Origin: Chaetoceros tenuissimus
Lineage: Eukaryota; Bacillariophyta; Thalassiosirophyceae; Chaetocerotales; Chaetocerotaceae
Assembly: GCA_021927905.1 (NCBI GenBank)
Contig: BLLK01000062.1
Location: 1,798,001-1,862,000, forward strand
DNA length: 64,000 bases
Direction of reading: 5' to 3'
Below are positions 10,156 through 20,563 of this stretch, piece after piece. How positions within the stretch are numbered: position 1 is the stretch's first letter; every line of letters begins with the position of its first letter. The notes beneath the pieces are model-generated. The model did not search any database. It saw only the letters and a program-made list of their open reading frames with translations, and was not told where the DNA came from. A program made the position numbers and the translations under genes.

Positions 10156-11622
10156 ATGACAAAAGACGCTAAGAAACCGAGTAAGCCCTCCGAAGAGGAG
10201 AAACAGATGCAACGCAAAAAGCGTCGCCTCATCGCTAACTTCGAGCCCAACAAGCAACAACAGATCCGAGAAGCAAACAGAATTGCAGCTAGAGTCTGCA
10301 GAAAGAGGAAGAAGCAGTTTGCAAAGGATCTCGAATCAACTCTTAATGTTCTCAACGCAGAGAATCAAACATTGACTGCACAATTCCAGTCTCTCTCTGC
10401 TTTTGTAGCCCAGGTGAAGCTACATATCGCAGCAACGAAAGGCGGTAACCCAAACATTTCCGTTGTTTCCGCCGCTTCTTCCGCCACTAGTGGGATTGCT
10501 AGACCTCAAGATTCAATTCTGGGAACAGGATCAAATCATTTGCTCGATACAGCAAAGGATGTACCAGATGAGAAAGCAAAGGCTGACGTGAAGCAACCGG
10601 CCTTGCCTACCCTCCCCAAGCCTCAACAGCTCCTACCCACTGGTCAGCTGAACACCTCGACAACTGGTGGTGCTTCATTGACTATTACTCCTCCCGTCGC
10701 TGCAACTACCAGCACTGCAACCGTCAACAACGTACTGCCTCTCCCAAACAATGCAGCAATTGGTCTTGGCTCTGTCGGTGTAGGTATTGCAGGTTTGAAT
10801 GGCGGCATCGGCCTGCAACCTAACTTGCTGCAACAGACGCTCCTACTAGGGGGTAACGTGGATAATCAAAATCCTCTTGTTCAAAATCAGCCAAACCTCC
10901 AGCATGCTCATATTCAACAGCTACTTCAGCAACAGCAGATTTTACAACAGCAGCAGATTTTGCAGCAGCAACAACAACAGCTACAGTGCCTCCTAGCTTC
11001 CGGTCTGTTTGGAGCAAATGCAGGATTGGCAGGTTTCCCGAATCAAATTCAGACCTTGCAAGGAAACAATGCTGTCTTGAAGCCTGCAGGGACAGACGAT
11101 GCAATTGGACACGTGAACTTGCAATTTGGCAATATGAATAACAATGCATTGTTGAATACCAATTCATGGAACACTAATGCGGCTTCCGGTCTCCTTGGAG
11201 TAAACGCAGGATTTGCAGGTTTCCCTAATCAAATTCAGACCTTGCAAGGGAACAATCCTGTCTTGAACACCAATAACGACGCAAACACCAACACATTGAA
11301 CACCAACACATTGAATTTGAATGTAAATTCAGGTTCATCTACCAACGATATGAATCCTCTTCTTCAAGATTTAAGCAGTTCTAGCACTCAGCAGGCTTCT
11401 CCAGACCCTTCCACTAGTACGAACTTGAACAACAACAATAACAATCTCTCCTTGAATATGATTGAAAATCTTTTGAAGCAGAATCCTTCCCTATTGCAAG
11501 AGCTTGGACAAGCACTTACTACACAAAATAATAATGGCAACGGGGATCAGGGGGCACAAGGAGGTAATGGGAGCCAGCAAAATGGTCAGACCAACTCATG
11601 GAACAATTTCCAGCAGGCATGA
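10156..11622 (+). CDS. Gln/Asn-rich bZIP transcription factor
   Basis: 488 aa, intronless. Residues about 36-90 form a bZIP: the basic region ANRIAARVCRKRKKQF matches N-x-x-A-A-x-x-C-R, followed by a short zipper (LESTLNVLNAENQTLTAQF, leucine/hydrophobic heptads). The remainder is low complexity: Ala/Thr/Pro linkers, a polyglutamine tract (about residues 255-276) coded by mixed CAG and CAA, and Asn-rich segments, as in activation domains. An in-frame duplication is present: the segment at 10996-11080 recurs at 11182-11266, exactly 186 bp downstream. A CRE palindrome lies in its upstream region, so self-regulation is possible. The target genes are unknown. Confidence 0.88.
   Translation: MTKDAKKPSKPSEEEKQMQRKKRRLIANFEPNKQQQIREANRIAARVCRKRKKQFAKDLESTLNVLNAENQTLTAQFQSLSAFVAQVKLHIAATKGGNPNISVVSAASSATSGIARPQDSILGTGSNHLLDTAKDVPDEKAKADVKQPALPTLPKPQQLLPTGQLNTSTTGGASLTITPPVAATTSTATVNNVLPLPNNAAIGLGSVGVGIAGLNGGIGLQPNLLQQTLLLGGNVDNQNPLVQNQPNLQHAHIQQLLQQQQILQQQQILQQQQQQLQCLLASGLFGANAGLAGFPNQIQTLQGNNAVLKPAGTDDAIGHVNLQFGNMNNNALLNTNSWNTNAASGLLGVNAGFAGFPNQIQTLQGNNPVLNTNNDANTNTLNTNTLNLNVNSGSSTNDMNPLLQDLSSSSTQQASPDPSTSTNLNNNNNNLSLNMIENLLKQNPSLLQELGQALTTQNNNGNGDQGAQGGNGSQQNGQTNSWNNFQQA
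10996..11266 (+). repeat. In-frame tandem duplication within the bZIP gene
   Basis: Two copies of about 85 bp (10996-11080 and 11182-11266), offset by 186 bp or 62 codons. Both encode ASGL-G-NAG-AGFPNQIQTLQGNN with few changes. The polyQ tract lies just before copy one and an Asn-rich spacer between the copies. Confidence 0.75.
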
Positions 11623-11747
11623 GAATCGAGTCACTAATTTCACATTCAATCTTTCTATTTTCACGTAAAATGTTTTTGTAATTTAGATGGAAATGAGTAT
11701 CACTGAAGAAACATAATCTTAAATTATTATTTACCACCACATCGTTT

Positions 11748-14051
11748 CTAGAGTTCATCTCCCCTAGTCAGACGGAGTAGCTTATCCCAAACATTCAGCA
11801 CCTCTGGTTCTACTACGACAGATTCTGATTTCACCTTCCAATAGTCAATGGTATATAATATAATAGCCATTGGCTGACCAAGGATGCAAAAAGACAACCA
11901 AAAAATGATGTTGCCAAGACTGGAGCCTGGTTTGATTTTGTCGATATATTTCGTCAACATGACCAGAGGAATTTGACTATGAACCAAAAACAAACACGCA
12001 TGTAAGGGCGAATGCAATCAAATACTTGTTGACTCGATCCAAGATGCAGTAGAACTAGAACTTACCTCATCATACCAAAAAACGAGTAGGTGCGCAACAT
12101 ATGGAAAGGAATTGAAATCAATACCTCATGCATAATAGCTGAGAAAAAGAACACTATGAACATTCCCATATTTTTGCTCATTCCTTTTCGAATACATGGA
12201 AAGTATAGATGTCTTACAAGCCAATAATGTACTGGAAGATTCCACAGCCGCCAATAAGAAGACAAGTTACTTGCATTCCACCAGTCCCTATAAAATACGC
12301 GATCTCCAAATCGCAATATTTCCGAAAGCAGATTGAAAAAGACATGGAAATACCCATAAAATACCAAGAGCCAAATGTAAGTAGAAGCCATACCCAATCG
12401 CAACAGATACTCCGCAAATATATGAATAGAAAACATCGACTGACCATCTTCTTCAAGTTCCTTTAGCATTTTACTCAGGGTTGGACTGACGACTTGCGCT
12501 ATAAGAAAGGCCATAAGAACGACACAGATGAACAAACGTGCGAGCAAAGTGAGCATTCTAGGAAAATTTCTTCGCTTCAACCTTGGGAAAACTATTTGAT
12601 AGGTTAATGTAGGTGCAAACCAAAAGTAGTAAATGTTCTTCACAGTGATGTTCCTGATACAAAAAATGGTTGAATTTGAGAAATATCCGAAATGGCAGTA
12701 AAGATATTTTTCTCAACACTTACATTGGATAAGATAATGTTTTTGCAGATTCATCGAGATGTTGAATGAATAACGTAGATATATGACTTCCTCTCTCGGG
12801 AAATTGCCTGTAATCTCTATTGGAGTGAACGTAAGATATCAGTTTCATCCAAAGTATTACCGAGCTCATCATCAATATCACTCCATTCAGTGGAGACTCA
12901 ACTACTTTCCACACAATCAACATGGGAATGAAAATGCTGGCATTTGTATTGAGTACGTGCATTGTCATTCCAAAACCTTCATTGAAAAGTCCACTACTAA
13001 GACTTAGTTCGATTCCGTAAGCGAAAATCACAAATGCATTCAGCAACAACATTCCAGAAACAAATGGAATATCAAGAGCAGCAATGTTTGTCATACTGCC
13101 AAACGAAAACAAATTTTTCAACACAAAGCCATATTCTTTCATGGTAGCTAGTAAAATGCGAAAGTTCGAAATTGCAAGTATGATGAGTCCTAGATTGAGC
13201 AACCCACGATAATTCTGCATTGGTGCCTCGTCGCTCAAGTAACTAACACCCGCGTCCCGATGCATAGGTTTGCTTGGGGGATAATCTGTCTTTCTTTTCG
13301 GATCACTTTTTGCAGAGTCCACACTTTTATTCAATTTAATATGCGACGAAATTTTCTTCATTGTGGCATTAGATGGCGATTTTGGCATTTTGGCAGGTTC
13401 TGGTTCAGCAAATATGAGCATAGGCAACGTTCCTGACGTCCCTTTCACGGCACTATGACTATTCAGCTCTTCTCCTTCACCGTCTTCTTTAAAGTAATCC
13501 GAGTCACAATAAGCACATGAGAGAGATAATAATTCCATCCATTGATTCTTCTCAGCTAAGCTTTCCGTAGAGAAACGCAACAGTGGAATGATATCATCCT
13601 CATCATCATATTCGGCACATACATCTGTTGATCCCTTTGGTCTCTGATACAAAGAAAACACATGGTAATAGGTCCCTACAGTTTTAAGAGGAATATCATC
13701 ATCCATCGAGTTTTTGCGATATTTTCTATTTTGCTTAAACCCATCATCTCTCACTGCACAATTCTTGAGAGTTAAAGAATACCGTGCCCGTTGGTCGTTA
13801 TGATTCAGATAGTAAGAGAGTTTACCCCTCTTCAAGACAAAGTATCTCAGATCCCATTTCGTTCCGCCAAATCCAAGTGATCTATCCTGCCATTTAAAGA
13901 GATATCCAGCTTTACTTCCTGGATTCAAAATGATGTTGCTCTTACTAACGACACCAGAGTGAGAACTCTTTTCGTTAATTTGAGAAGATACTCGAACTAA
14001 CTCCTTTTCTAGTCTCTCCTTTTCTTTCTGAAGGAATTCAAGAGACTCCAT
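11748..14051 (-). CDS. DGAT1: Diacylglycerol O-acyltransferase 1 with N-terminal PH domain
   Basis: Three exons, 12724-14051, 12066-12653 and 11976-11748, with short introns of 70 and 89 bp, give 714 aa. A coiled start (residues 1-25) is followed by a PH domain (about 45-185: GYLFKWQDR, DLRYFVLKRGKLSYYLN, closing WMELLSLSC). The MBOAT part begins YRGLLNLGLIILAISNFR and has the DGAT1 signatures FYRDWWNA and AIMHEVLIS with the catalytic His, then FCILGQPM. It esterifies diacylglycerol with acyl-CoA to make triacylglycerol in the ER membrane. PH-DGAT1 fusions are known from diatoms. The C-terminus is RGDEL. It is divergent from the EPT/CEPT gene, 272 bp away, which competes for the same substrate. 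Confidence 0.93.
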
Positions 14052-14323
14052 TGTCTTGATGAAATTAGTTTGAAGTAAGGGTATGTATACTTTTCGTAGC
14101 TCGCTAGAGTTTCAATGTAATGGAAGATTCAATTGCTTCCTTTATTGATGTTCTGCATTCTCCAGAAGATGAAGAACGCTTTATTATGTCACCAAAATAG
14201 ACAATTGACACGTTGTTGACACAAAGGAGACCTCAACGGCTCTCTTTCGCTTGTAGCCATTCATTCATCATTGGCACCGAAAAAAGTACAACAAATAATA
14301 CTAGCTAGGAACGCACTGACCTT
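14052..14323. promoter_or_regulatory. Shared divergent promoter of DGAT1 and EPT/CEPT genes
   Basis: 272 bp separate the two start codons, so the two promoters must be adjacent or overlapping. I see no named element in it. Confidence 0.45.
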
Positions 14324-15583
14324 ATGTTCCACACTATCTTCCTAAAGAGACTGAACAGAATGTGCAGTAGTAAAGGCTTGCAGAACTATCGCTACCTTAC
14401 ACCGGATGGTATTCAAGCATTGTTAAACTTCCAATATGCTGGAGCCGATCATAGTCTCTTGTACAAATACATCCTTTCTCCACTTGCACAGTTTTTTGTG
14501 GATAATGTAGTTCCAACTTCCATAGCTCCCAATTCCATCACTTTGTTTGGGTTCTCTTTCATGATATTTTCATGCTTTCTGATTAGTGCTCATTGCCCGA
14601 CATTTGATCATTGCAGTGGAGAGAATACACATATTCCTTCCTACATCTTTTTGGTGAATGGGTTGTCTTTACTGATTTACCAAACACTTGACAACATGGA
14701 TGGCAAACAAGCGAGAAAGACAGGTTCATCCTCACCTCTTGGGCTCATGTTTGATCATGGGTTAGATGCGTGGAACATTATGGTTGGAACCATGAATACA
14801 TTGTGCGCATTGGGGGTCACTTCTTCTGACCTATACTCTGTCGGAGCAATTACTATTTCAACGGCAGCGGCTTTTTACATCGCAACCTGGGAAGAGTACC
14901 ATACCCACAAGTTGGAATTGCCTATTATTAATGGACCTAATGAAGGAGTGTTGTGTAGCGCTGTTGCATCCTTTATTACTTTTGCTCATGGAACACAAAT
15001 TTGGGACGGTTTCCAAGCTTTCGAAACAGTAGCACCATACGTGCCAGATATGATCAAGGATATGGCGGGAGATTTGTTTAATACTGGGGTTTCAAACAAG
15101 CACATGTTCTGTACATTTCTCGTAGTCTCAACCCTCAGAGAAATCTGTTCAAAAATTTTGTATGTTGTTTCGAAACATGGCATTGGATCATTGACTAGAC
15201 TTGCACCTTTTGTTTCACAGACAATTTTGTCAGTACTTATTGTGCAGAGTAATGCTGCTGTTTTTGAGAAGAATCAAAGAATTGCTATTTTTATTTTTGG
15301 AGTATGCTTCGTGGAGAGTGTCACAGGTCTAATGCTTGACCACATGACAAGACAAAAATTCGATCCATTCCGTGTCACCTTGGTTCCTATCTTTATCTTG
15401 TACTATATTGTTGATTTGGAACTTTCTATGCAGCAGATTTCACAATTTATGATGATAGCTGCTTGCGGAATGTCATCATTTGTTATGCTAAAATCATATA
15501 GATTGGTGGGAGAAATTTGCGATGCATTGGGTATTTGGTGTTTTGATATTACTACTCCACATCCTAACAAAAAGAAAAATTAA
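14324..15583 (+). CDS. Ethanolamine/choline phosphotransferase (CDP-alcohol phosphatidyltransferase)
   Basis: 419 aa, intronless. The CDP-alcohol phosphotransferase motif D-G-x2-A-R-x8-G-x3-D-x3-D is complete at residues about 127-149 (DGKQARK then GLMFDHGLD). The N-terminal YRYLTPDGI region and about eight to ten hydrophobic segments fit EPT1/CEPT1 proteins of about 400 aa. The enzyme joins CDP-ethanolamine and/or CDP-choline to diacylglycerol, the last step of the Kennedy pathway in the ER or Golgi. Headgroup preference cannot be read from sequence alone. Its neighbour in divergent orientation is DGAT1, the other main diacylglycerol consumer. Confidence 0.9.
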   Translation: MFHTIFLKRLNRMCSSKGLQNYRYLTPDGIQALLNFQYAGADHSLLYKYILSPLAQFFVDNVVPTSIAPNSITLFGFSFMIFSCFLISAHCPTFDHCSGENTHIPSYIFLVNGLSLLIYQTLDNMDGKQARKTGSSSPLGLMFDHGLDAWNIMVGTMNTLCALGVTSSDLYSVGAITISTAAAFYIATWEEYHTHKLELPIINGPNEGVLCSAVASFITFAHGTQIWDGFQAFETVAPYVPDMIKDMAGDLFNTGVSNKHMFCTFLVVSTLREICSKILYVVSKHGIGSLTRLAPFVSQTILSVLIVQSNAAVFEKNQRIAIFIFGVCFVESVTGLMLDHMTRQKFDPFRVTLVPIFILYYIVDLELSMQQISQFMMIAACGMSSFVMLKSYRLVGEICDALGIWCFDITTPHPNKKKN

Positions 15584-15713
15584 TAATTGCAATAGAAATC
15601 AAATAAAGTATACCATATAACAGTGAATTACAATAGGAATGTATCATGTATATAAAATCATGTAAAAATCTACAAAGTACGCCACATAGTGCAGATATTG
15701 TCGACTGACTTCT

Positions 15714-16469
15714 TTATTCCTGCTTCTTTGCAATGAGGAATAGTGCTTTACTTTGGTCTGCTTTTCCATTTTTCTTCAACGGTCTCCATTCCTTCTCAAT
15801 TACGAACCCTGTACTCTTCATCTCCTCCACCAATACATCACGACTGAGTGCAAAAACAGGTGGGGCCACACCAAAAAATTGTGCAATTGGCACAATCATT
15901 TTAAAAATCGGCCCCATAGTCATGTCATTGATACAAACCGTTGAAGTCACAAAAACTCCTCCAGGCTTTAACCATTCATAGGTTTTTTCCATAACTTCCT
16001 TCCTGTCCTTGACGAGATGAAGAATACTCAACCCTAGCACGACATCCTTTGATTGCTTTGGTATGCCGATACTACCAACAGAACCACATTCAAAATCAAC
16101 ATTCTCTATTTTTTTCTCTAGTGCCTGCTTCTTTGCTATTTCAATCATTCTAGGGGAAATGTCTGTAGCCAAAATATGCTTTACGTATGGAGCATGCAAC
16201 AGAGCAGTACCTCCAGTTCCACAACCAAACTCAAGGACATTTGTATGCGTATGAAAGTATGATCTTGTGAGTTCGAGTTTTGTTTTGTAAGATTCTTCAT
16301 CACTGATTTTCTGTTTGAAATAGCCATCTGCCATCCTATCCCAAAAGCTAGCTACGGATTTATCTTCATTTAATGGTGCCATTCTAGAGTTGAAAGTCGA
16401 TGCTACTGAAAAACTTCGAGTTTTCGATGAGAACGTGAGAAAACTAACGAGGTATTGCTTTGCAATCAT
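15714..16469 (-). CDS. Class I SAM-dependent methyltransferase
   Basis: 251 aa, single exon. Motif I is VLEFGCGTGGTAL (residues about 78-90), the acidic post-I residue follows in ILATDISPRMIEIA, and a UbiE/Methyltransf_11-like LKPGGVFVTST occurs near 170. The N-terminal 25 residues are Ser/Arg-rich and hydrophobic and could be a mitochondrial presequence; an alternative start is the Met at about residue 28 (MAPLNED). The substrate is unknown: proteins of this build methylate quinones, lipids or small molecules. It converges with the phospholipid gene, but the neighbourhood is not enough to call it a lipid enzyme. Confidence 0.8.
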   Translation of the reverse strand: MIAKQYLVSFLTFSSKTRSFSVASTFNSRMAPLNEDKSVASFWDRMADGYFKQKISDEESYKTKLELTRSYFHTHTNVLEFGCGTGGTALLHAPYVKHILATDISPRMIEIAKKQALEKKIENVDFECGSVGSIGIPKQSKDVVLGLSILHLVKDRKEVMEKTYEWLKPGGVFVTSTVCINDMTMGPIFKMIVPIAQFFGVAPPVFALSRDVLVEEMKSTGFVIEKEWRPLKKNGKADQSKALFLIAKKQE

Positions 16470-16762
16470 GAGAGTCTAAAAATGAGTAGAGCCATTGTGA
16501 GATGGAAGGTTTCTAAGCAATTTACGAGTAATACAAAGGTCGTGAACTAAGGTGGAATGTGGAATGTTTGAGAACGAGAAGCGAAAGTGAGAAGCCTCAA
16601 GATCTGAGATCAAAAAAGAACAGCCTAGAACTTCAAAATCCAGATGGCAAAAGGAGATGTCACGAAACACGATTGAAGGAAAGCTTGGCATTTTTCTGTA
16701 CATTTTTTTCTCACAAAATCAGAAGGAGATATTAGCAGAAGATTAAAACAAGAAGATTTACA

Positions 16763-17323
16763 ATGATTACGAGATTCTTAATGGAAATACCACTGCTCAT
16801 TCTTTCAAAAGTTGCAGACCATTTTGAAAAGAGGTATCCGCGAATCGTTTTCGAAGTTCTAGCAGGAGCTCTTTTCTCTATTTACTTCGTAAGCAATATA
16901 TACATTAGCCAAGGGATCATAATGTTACCAGATGAGTGGTTTGGATTCGATGGTGATGACCTATATGACTTCTACGAAGTATTAGGAAACAAACTTCAGA
17001 AAGCCTACATGAGGACCGCAATGATAGATTTCCTCATAATCATGCCACTTTACTTCACTGTGCTTGGTTCATGGCTTTATCATATTGCTTCTAAAACGAA
17101 AAATGACAAGAGACTATCTCTGCTTTTTGCAATAGCAGTCATAGGAGATGTTTTCGAAACTTATGTTCTACAACAAGCCTGTCTTGAGCATCCTGTCCGT
17201 CTCAGCGATTCTCTAATTGCACTTGGATCTTTAGGCCAGAAAGTAAAATGGATTTCAGTTGGAATTGGTCTACTTCTTACCCTCTACTTCCATGCTTTTA
17301 CTAGTAGAACAAAACACATGTAA
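16763..17323 (+). CDS. Unknown four-helix membrane protein
   Basis: 186 aa. Four hydrophobic segments are visible (about residues 28-50, 90-110, 120-140 and 155-175). An acidic loop rich in Asp/Tyr (WFGFDGDDLYDFYEV) lies between the first two and a lysine-rich linker between the second and third. There is no signal-peptide cleavage site and no catalytic motif that I recognise. About 290 bp separate its start from the divergent methyltransferase. It may be specific to diatoms or stramenopiles; no function is proposed. Confidence 0.6.
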   Translation: MITRFLMEIPLLILSKVADHFEKRYPRIVFEVLAGALFSIYFVSNIYISQGIIMLPDEWFGFDGDDLYDFYEVLGNKLQKAYMRTAMIDFLIIMPLYFTVLGSWLYHIASKTKNDKRLSLLFAIAVIGDVFETYVLQQACLEHPVRLSDSLIALGSLGQKVKWISVGIGLLLTLYFHAFTSRTKHM

Positions 17324-17417
17324 TAAAAATTTCAATAGCGCCTCTACTATTTTTTTCTATATAATACAAATATAATAAGATTGCTGGTTTCGATCGTTAC
17401 AATGAACTCATTGCCAT

Positions 17418-19368
17418 TCAATCACTTCCACCACTTCTCATTGAATCCATATTCTTTGCAAGAGATGCACGTTGACAAAAAGTTGCAAGATTAATGGCTG
17501 ATGATTTTTTATCATCATCTTTTTTCTCAAAATCTCCCGCATCTTCAGAACCTTGAGACAATTCATCGCTAGATATCTCATTATCATCTGCCGGGAAGGA
17601 GTCTAGTGGTACTCCAGCAAGTCGTAAGATAGACTTCAAAATGTAAGTTGTCTCATCAGGATTTGTGATCCAAATGCATGGGCAAATTCCTCTCGCTGCG
17701 TGATCATTGCCGGTGTTAAGGAATTGATCTCCGACATGTACGGTATCCTCTGGAGCAATACCAAGGTATGCTGTTAGAATTTCAACTCCTACCCTTTTAT
17801 TACCAACGTCTACCCAAACGTCGCTTCCTCCATTAAATGCACAGAATGGCAAATTCATAGTTGGTATTTGATTCATTTTATCATGTACTCTCAATACAGT
17901 TTCGTCCAATGCTTCTCTAGGAATGACTTGGTTTGGCTGGGGATACATACCTACTGCTCTTCTTTTTCTTAGTACTGTCCCACGAAGACGAAGTTCCTTC
18001 ATAGATTCATTGATTGTTTTTTCTGCATTATCTAGAAGCACTTTGACTTCACTTTCTTTCCAGTTTCCTGGACTATTCGTTATAAATCTTCAATGAAATG
18101 GAGATAATGATGAGATCGCATCCATAGCAGTAAATGGCACTATGAATAGATACTCACTTTGTTGCAGTCATCCAACCGCCTGCTCCTCTCTCCTTGATTG
18201 GGTGTAATCTATAATCAGATCCAAGCTGTAATTTCATAGATTTTAGTATCTTGTTCCATGTAGCAACTAAATATATAAAAAAGAAAGCAACTCACCTTTA
18301 GTAAAAAGTTGCATTCGCCACCAAAAAGGTAGAATCTCTCACAATCTTCGGCAGGGAGATTCTTCGACTTGAAGTATGCCAATAAACCAGACAGACGCAT
18401 TTCATACTTTTCTCTGTTATATTCATACCCAGCCGCGGTGACAACTGCGATTGTTACACCATGTCTTAAAAGCAAGTAAAGATAATTTGCAAGTTGCGGA
18501 TTGCCTTCAAAATTTGCACCATCCGAGTACAAAGTTTGATCTCCATCAAATGTAATCATCTTTGGTCCCTTGAATCTTATTTCGATTTTTTTCAATTTTT
18601 CCTCCACCTGTTTAAGTCCAGGTAGAAATCCACCACCTTCTTGAGCACCATCTCCAGGATTCTGCAGCATTGGTTGACCTAAGTCCAAAGGAGGAAGAAA
18701 CTGTTCTGATGCGATGCCTTTACAAAGATATCCAGGACTGTTGGTCCAAGATTTCAAGCTACGCTTCATGTCAGATTTCTCTTTTGGATTCCATTGCTGC
18801 TCTTCACCTCTTAGCGCCATAATTTGCGCCAAGTTAAGGATATGGCGAAGTTCATTGAAGCTGATTGTAATATATTTTCTTTTTGTCAAGGCATATTTTT
18901 TATTATATGCAATGAAAGCTTTACGTAAAGGGAGATTTGTATGGAATGTTCCGACTGTGGGCACCAATAGCTGCAAACGAGTCGGATTATCACTGTTTGG
19001 TGGTGTCATTCTATGCTCTTCAATGAGCTGCTCCAAATGACTGAATGTATCTGCTGCTGTTGTCTCTAAACAATCAAGAACAAATGAATGATTGAGCATT
19101 TCTTTCATCTGTCAAGATCGATAATATCATTGTTGAAAAAGATGTTAGCTCAAAGGTGCATTGCATTAAAGACGTAGCTTTGAAAGAAAAAAAATCTTCT
19201 TACCCATTGTATAAGCGGATCTTTTCGATGAGGCTATTGTCGATGATAGGATATCGAGTCAGATTTGGATTGAAAAGAATTCTAAATTTCTGTCCACTCA
19301 AAGCAATACTAACCACCAACTTTACTTACCGTCAAAAGATAGTTTCTGCGGCGAGATGAAAAAGACAT
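17418..19368 (-). CDS. ISN1: IMP-specific 5'-nucleotidase (ISN1 family)
   Basis: The secure exons are 18296-19108, 18158-18225 and 17418-18087 (516 aa). Likely 5' exons at 19330-19368 and 19204-19289 encode MSFSSRRRNYLLT and a continuation resembling the ISN1 N-terminus. The core matches the family: TFHTNLPLRKAF, KRKYITISFNELRHILNLAQ, the HAD nucleophile loop MITFDGDQTLY, VVTAAGYEYNREKYEMRL, GGECNFLLK, then FCAFNGGSDVWVDVGNK and VHVGDQFLNTGND. The enzyme hydrolyses IMP to inosine in purine turnover. The tail is acidic. The second and third exons do not join in frame with canonical sites (phase 2 meets an immediate TGA), so the true 5' structure is uncertain. Confidence 0.88.
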
Positions 19369-20563
19369 GTTTCTCTATTTGTTTTTAAAAGTGCTTTCTA
19401 TAATGAAATGAAGGGGTTTAATCTAGAGCTAATGTAATTGCACTAGAACCTGATACTTGATGATGTAATGTTTCAAAAAATTCTGTTTGTATTTATGAAG
19501 TTCTGAAAATGCAAAGGTGGTGTCATGATCTTCAATGGAATCTTGCATGGAGAGGAAAAACTTTGCTATTCTTCTACTGCTTTTCTACCCCCCTAGATGT
19601 ATTCTTCTACTAGGGTAGTAGAAGAATAGCTCGTTCCTAACTCGTTCCTCCTAACTTATTACACGGGGTTCGGCGACCGAGCAGAAGTGTCTACTGATCC
19701 AGTAGAAACTTCGAAGGGGGGGGAGTAGAAAAATACTGACGAGAACCGAGTTTCAATCCTCGTTATTTGAATACGGAGGTCTGACACTGGAGCAAGAAAC
19801 CAAAGATAGCAAAGCAACAATCTACAAATAAGCTAGACAATAGAAGTAAAAAATAAAGAATGAACAGCTGCAGCAATAGATATTGTCACAGTACATGAAG
19901 AATCGAAGAATTGCATAGCAAGACGTAAAAGTTACTATAGAAAATTTAAAATCCATTATGAATCCATTAATTGTTTATATTATATATATATTGAGTAGTT
20001 TATATATTTTTTATCAAGTGATGAGAAAATTTTATTTTTACTGAGTACTTTTCATTCAATCATATTTAACAATATTCATTCTATTTCAGAGGTGGTTGCA
20101 AATTGTTTCATTTCTCGTCCGTCGGTCTCGTTCGCTCGGTTGTGTGTAGCGGGACCCGGATATTGGGTTTTTCTACTGGTTTCTACGCACTATCAGTAGA
20201 AGAATGCAGCTGTCAAGAAAGAACATCTTTTGAATTCGCACGTACTACAGTACGTACTCTCTGTACTATTTCAGATAGAGTTATGAAACGTCAAGAACAG
20301 TCAAGAAGAAAGGATATGGTTCAAATTTGTCCCCCTTTCCATGGGTATGATTTCCTGAACATATTTGTGATCACCATAATAGGTTGAAAGTACATCAAAA
20401 ACTAACCACTGACGACTGACGATCAATTTGAGATGATGAGTTGGACAATTCTATCTTTATTTCCTTCTTTGAAAACAACTGATGACGGATGAGAAGCTAA
20501 TGCAAATACAATCTCCATTTTGTATACTTTGATTCATATATATATATAGATAGCTGTACAACC
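19369..20563. other. Gene-free region with nested inverted repeats
   Basis: About 1.2 kb with no convincing gene; it contains the repeat cluster listed next. There is an A/T-rich core near 19965-20060, a CGTACT/AGTACG palindrome near 20240, and a TATATA run just before the following start codon. The 94-codon frame at 20103-20387 lies in repeat-derived sequence and looks accidental. Confidence 0.5.
19565..20201. repeat. Cluster of TTCTACT/AGTAGAA inverted repeats, possible remnant of a small DNA transposon
   Basis: GCTATTCTTCTACT (19565-19578) is a perfect inverted match to AGTAGAAGAATAGC (19617-19630). ATTCTTCTAC at 19601-19610 pairs with the same right arm, so two hairpins compete. Further pairs are TCTACTG/CAGTAGA (19690-19706) and TTCTACTG/CAGTAGAA (20171-20201). 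A TTTTCTACCCCCC tract (19581-19593) is opposed by G8-AGTAGAAAAA (19716-19733). Such nesting suggests a MITE-like element or fold-back repeat. No transposase and no clear target-site duplication are seen. Confidence 0.45.

Noticed and set aside
10820-11167. A 115-codon minus-strand frame within the bZIP gene
   Set aside because: Antisense of the Gln-rich tract; it is a low-complexity artefact.
20103-20387. A 94-codon plus-strand open frame in the repeat region
   Set aside because: Overlaps inverted repeats, has no recognised homology and non-coding-like composition.
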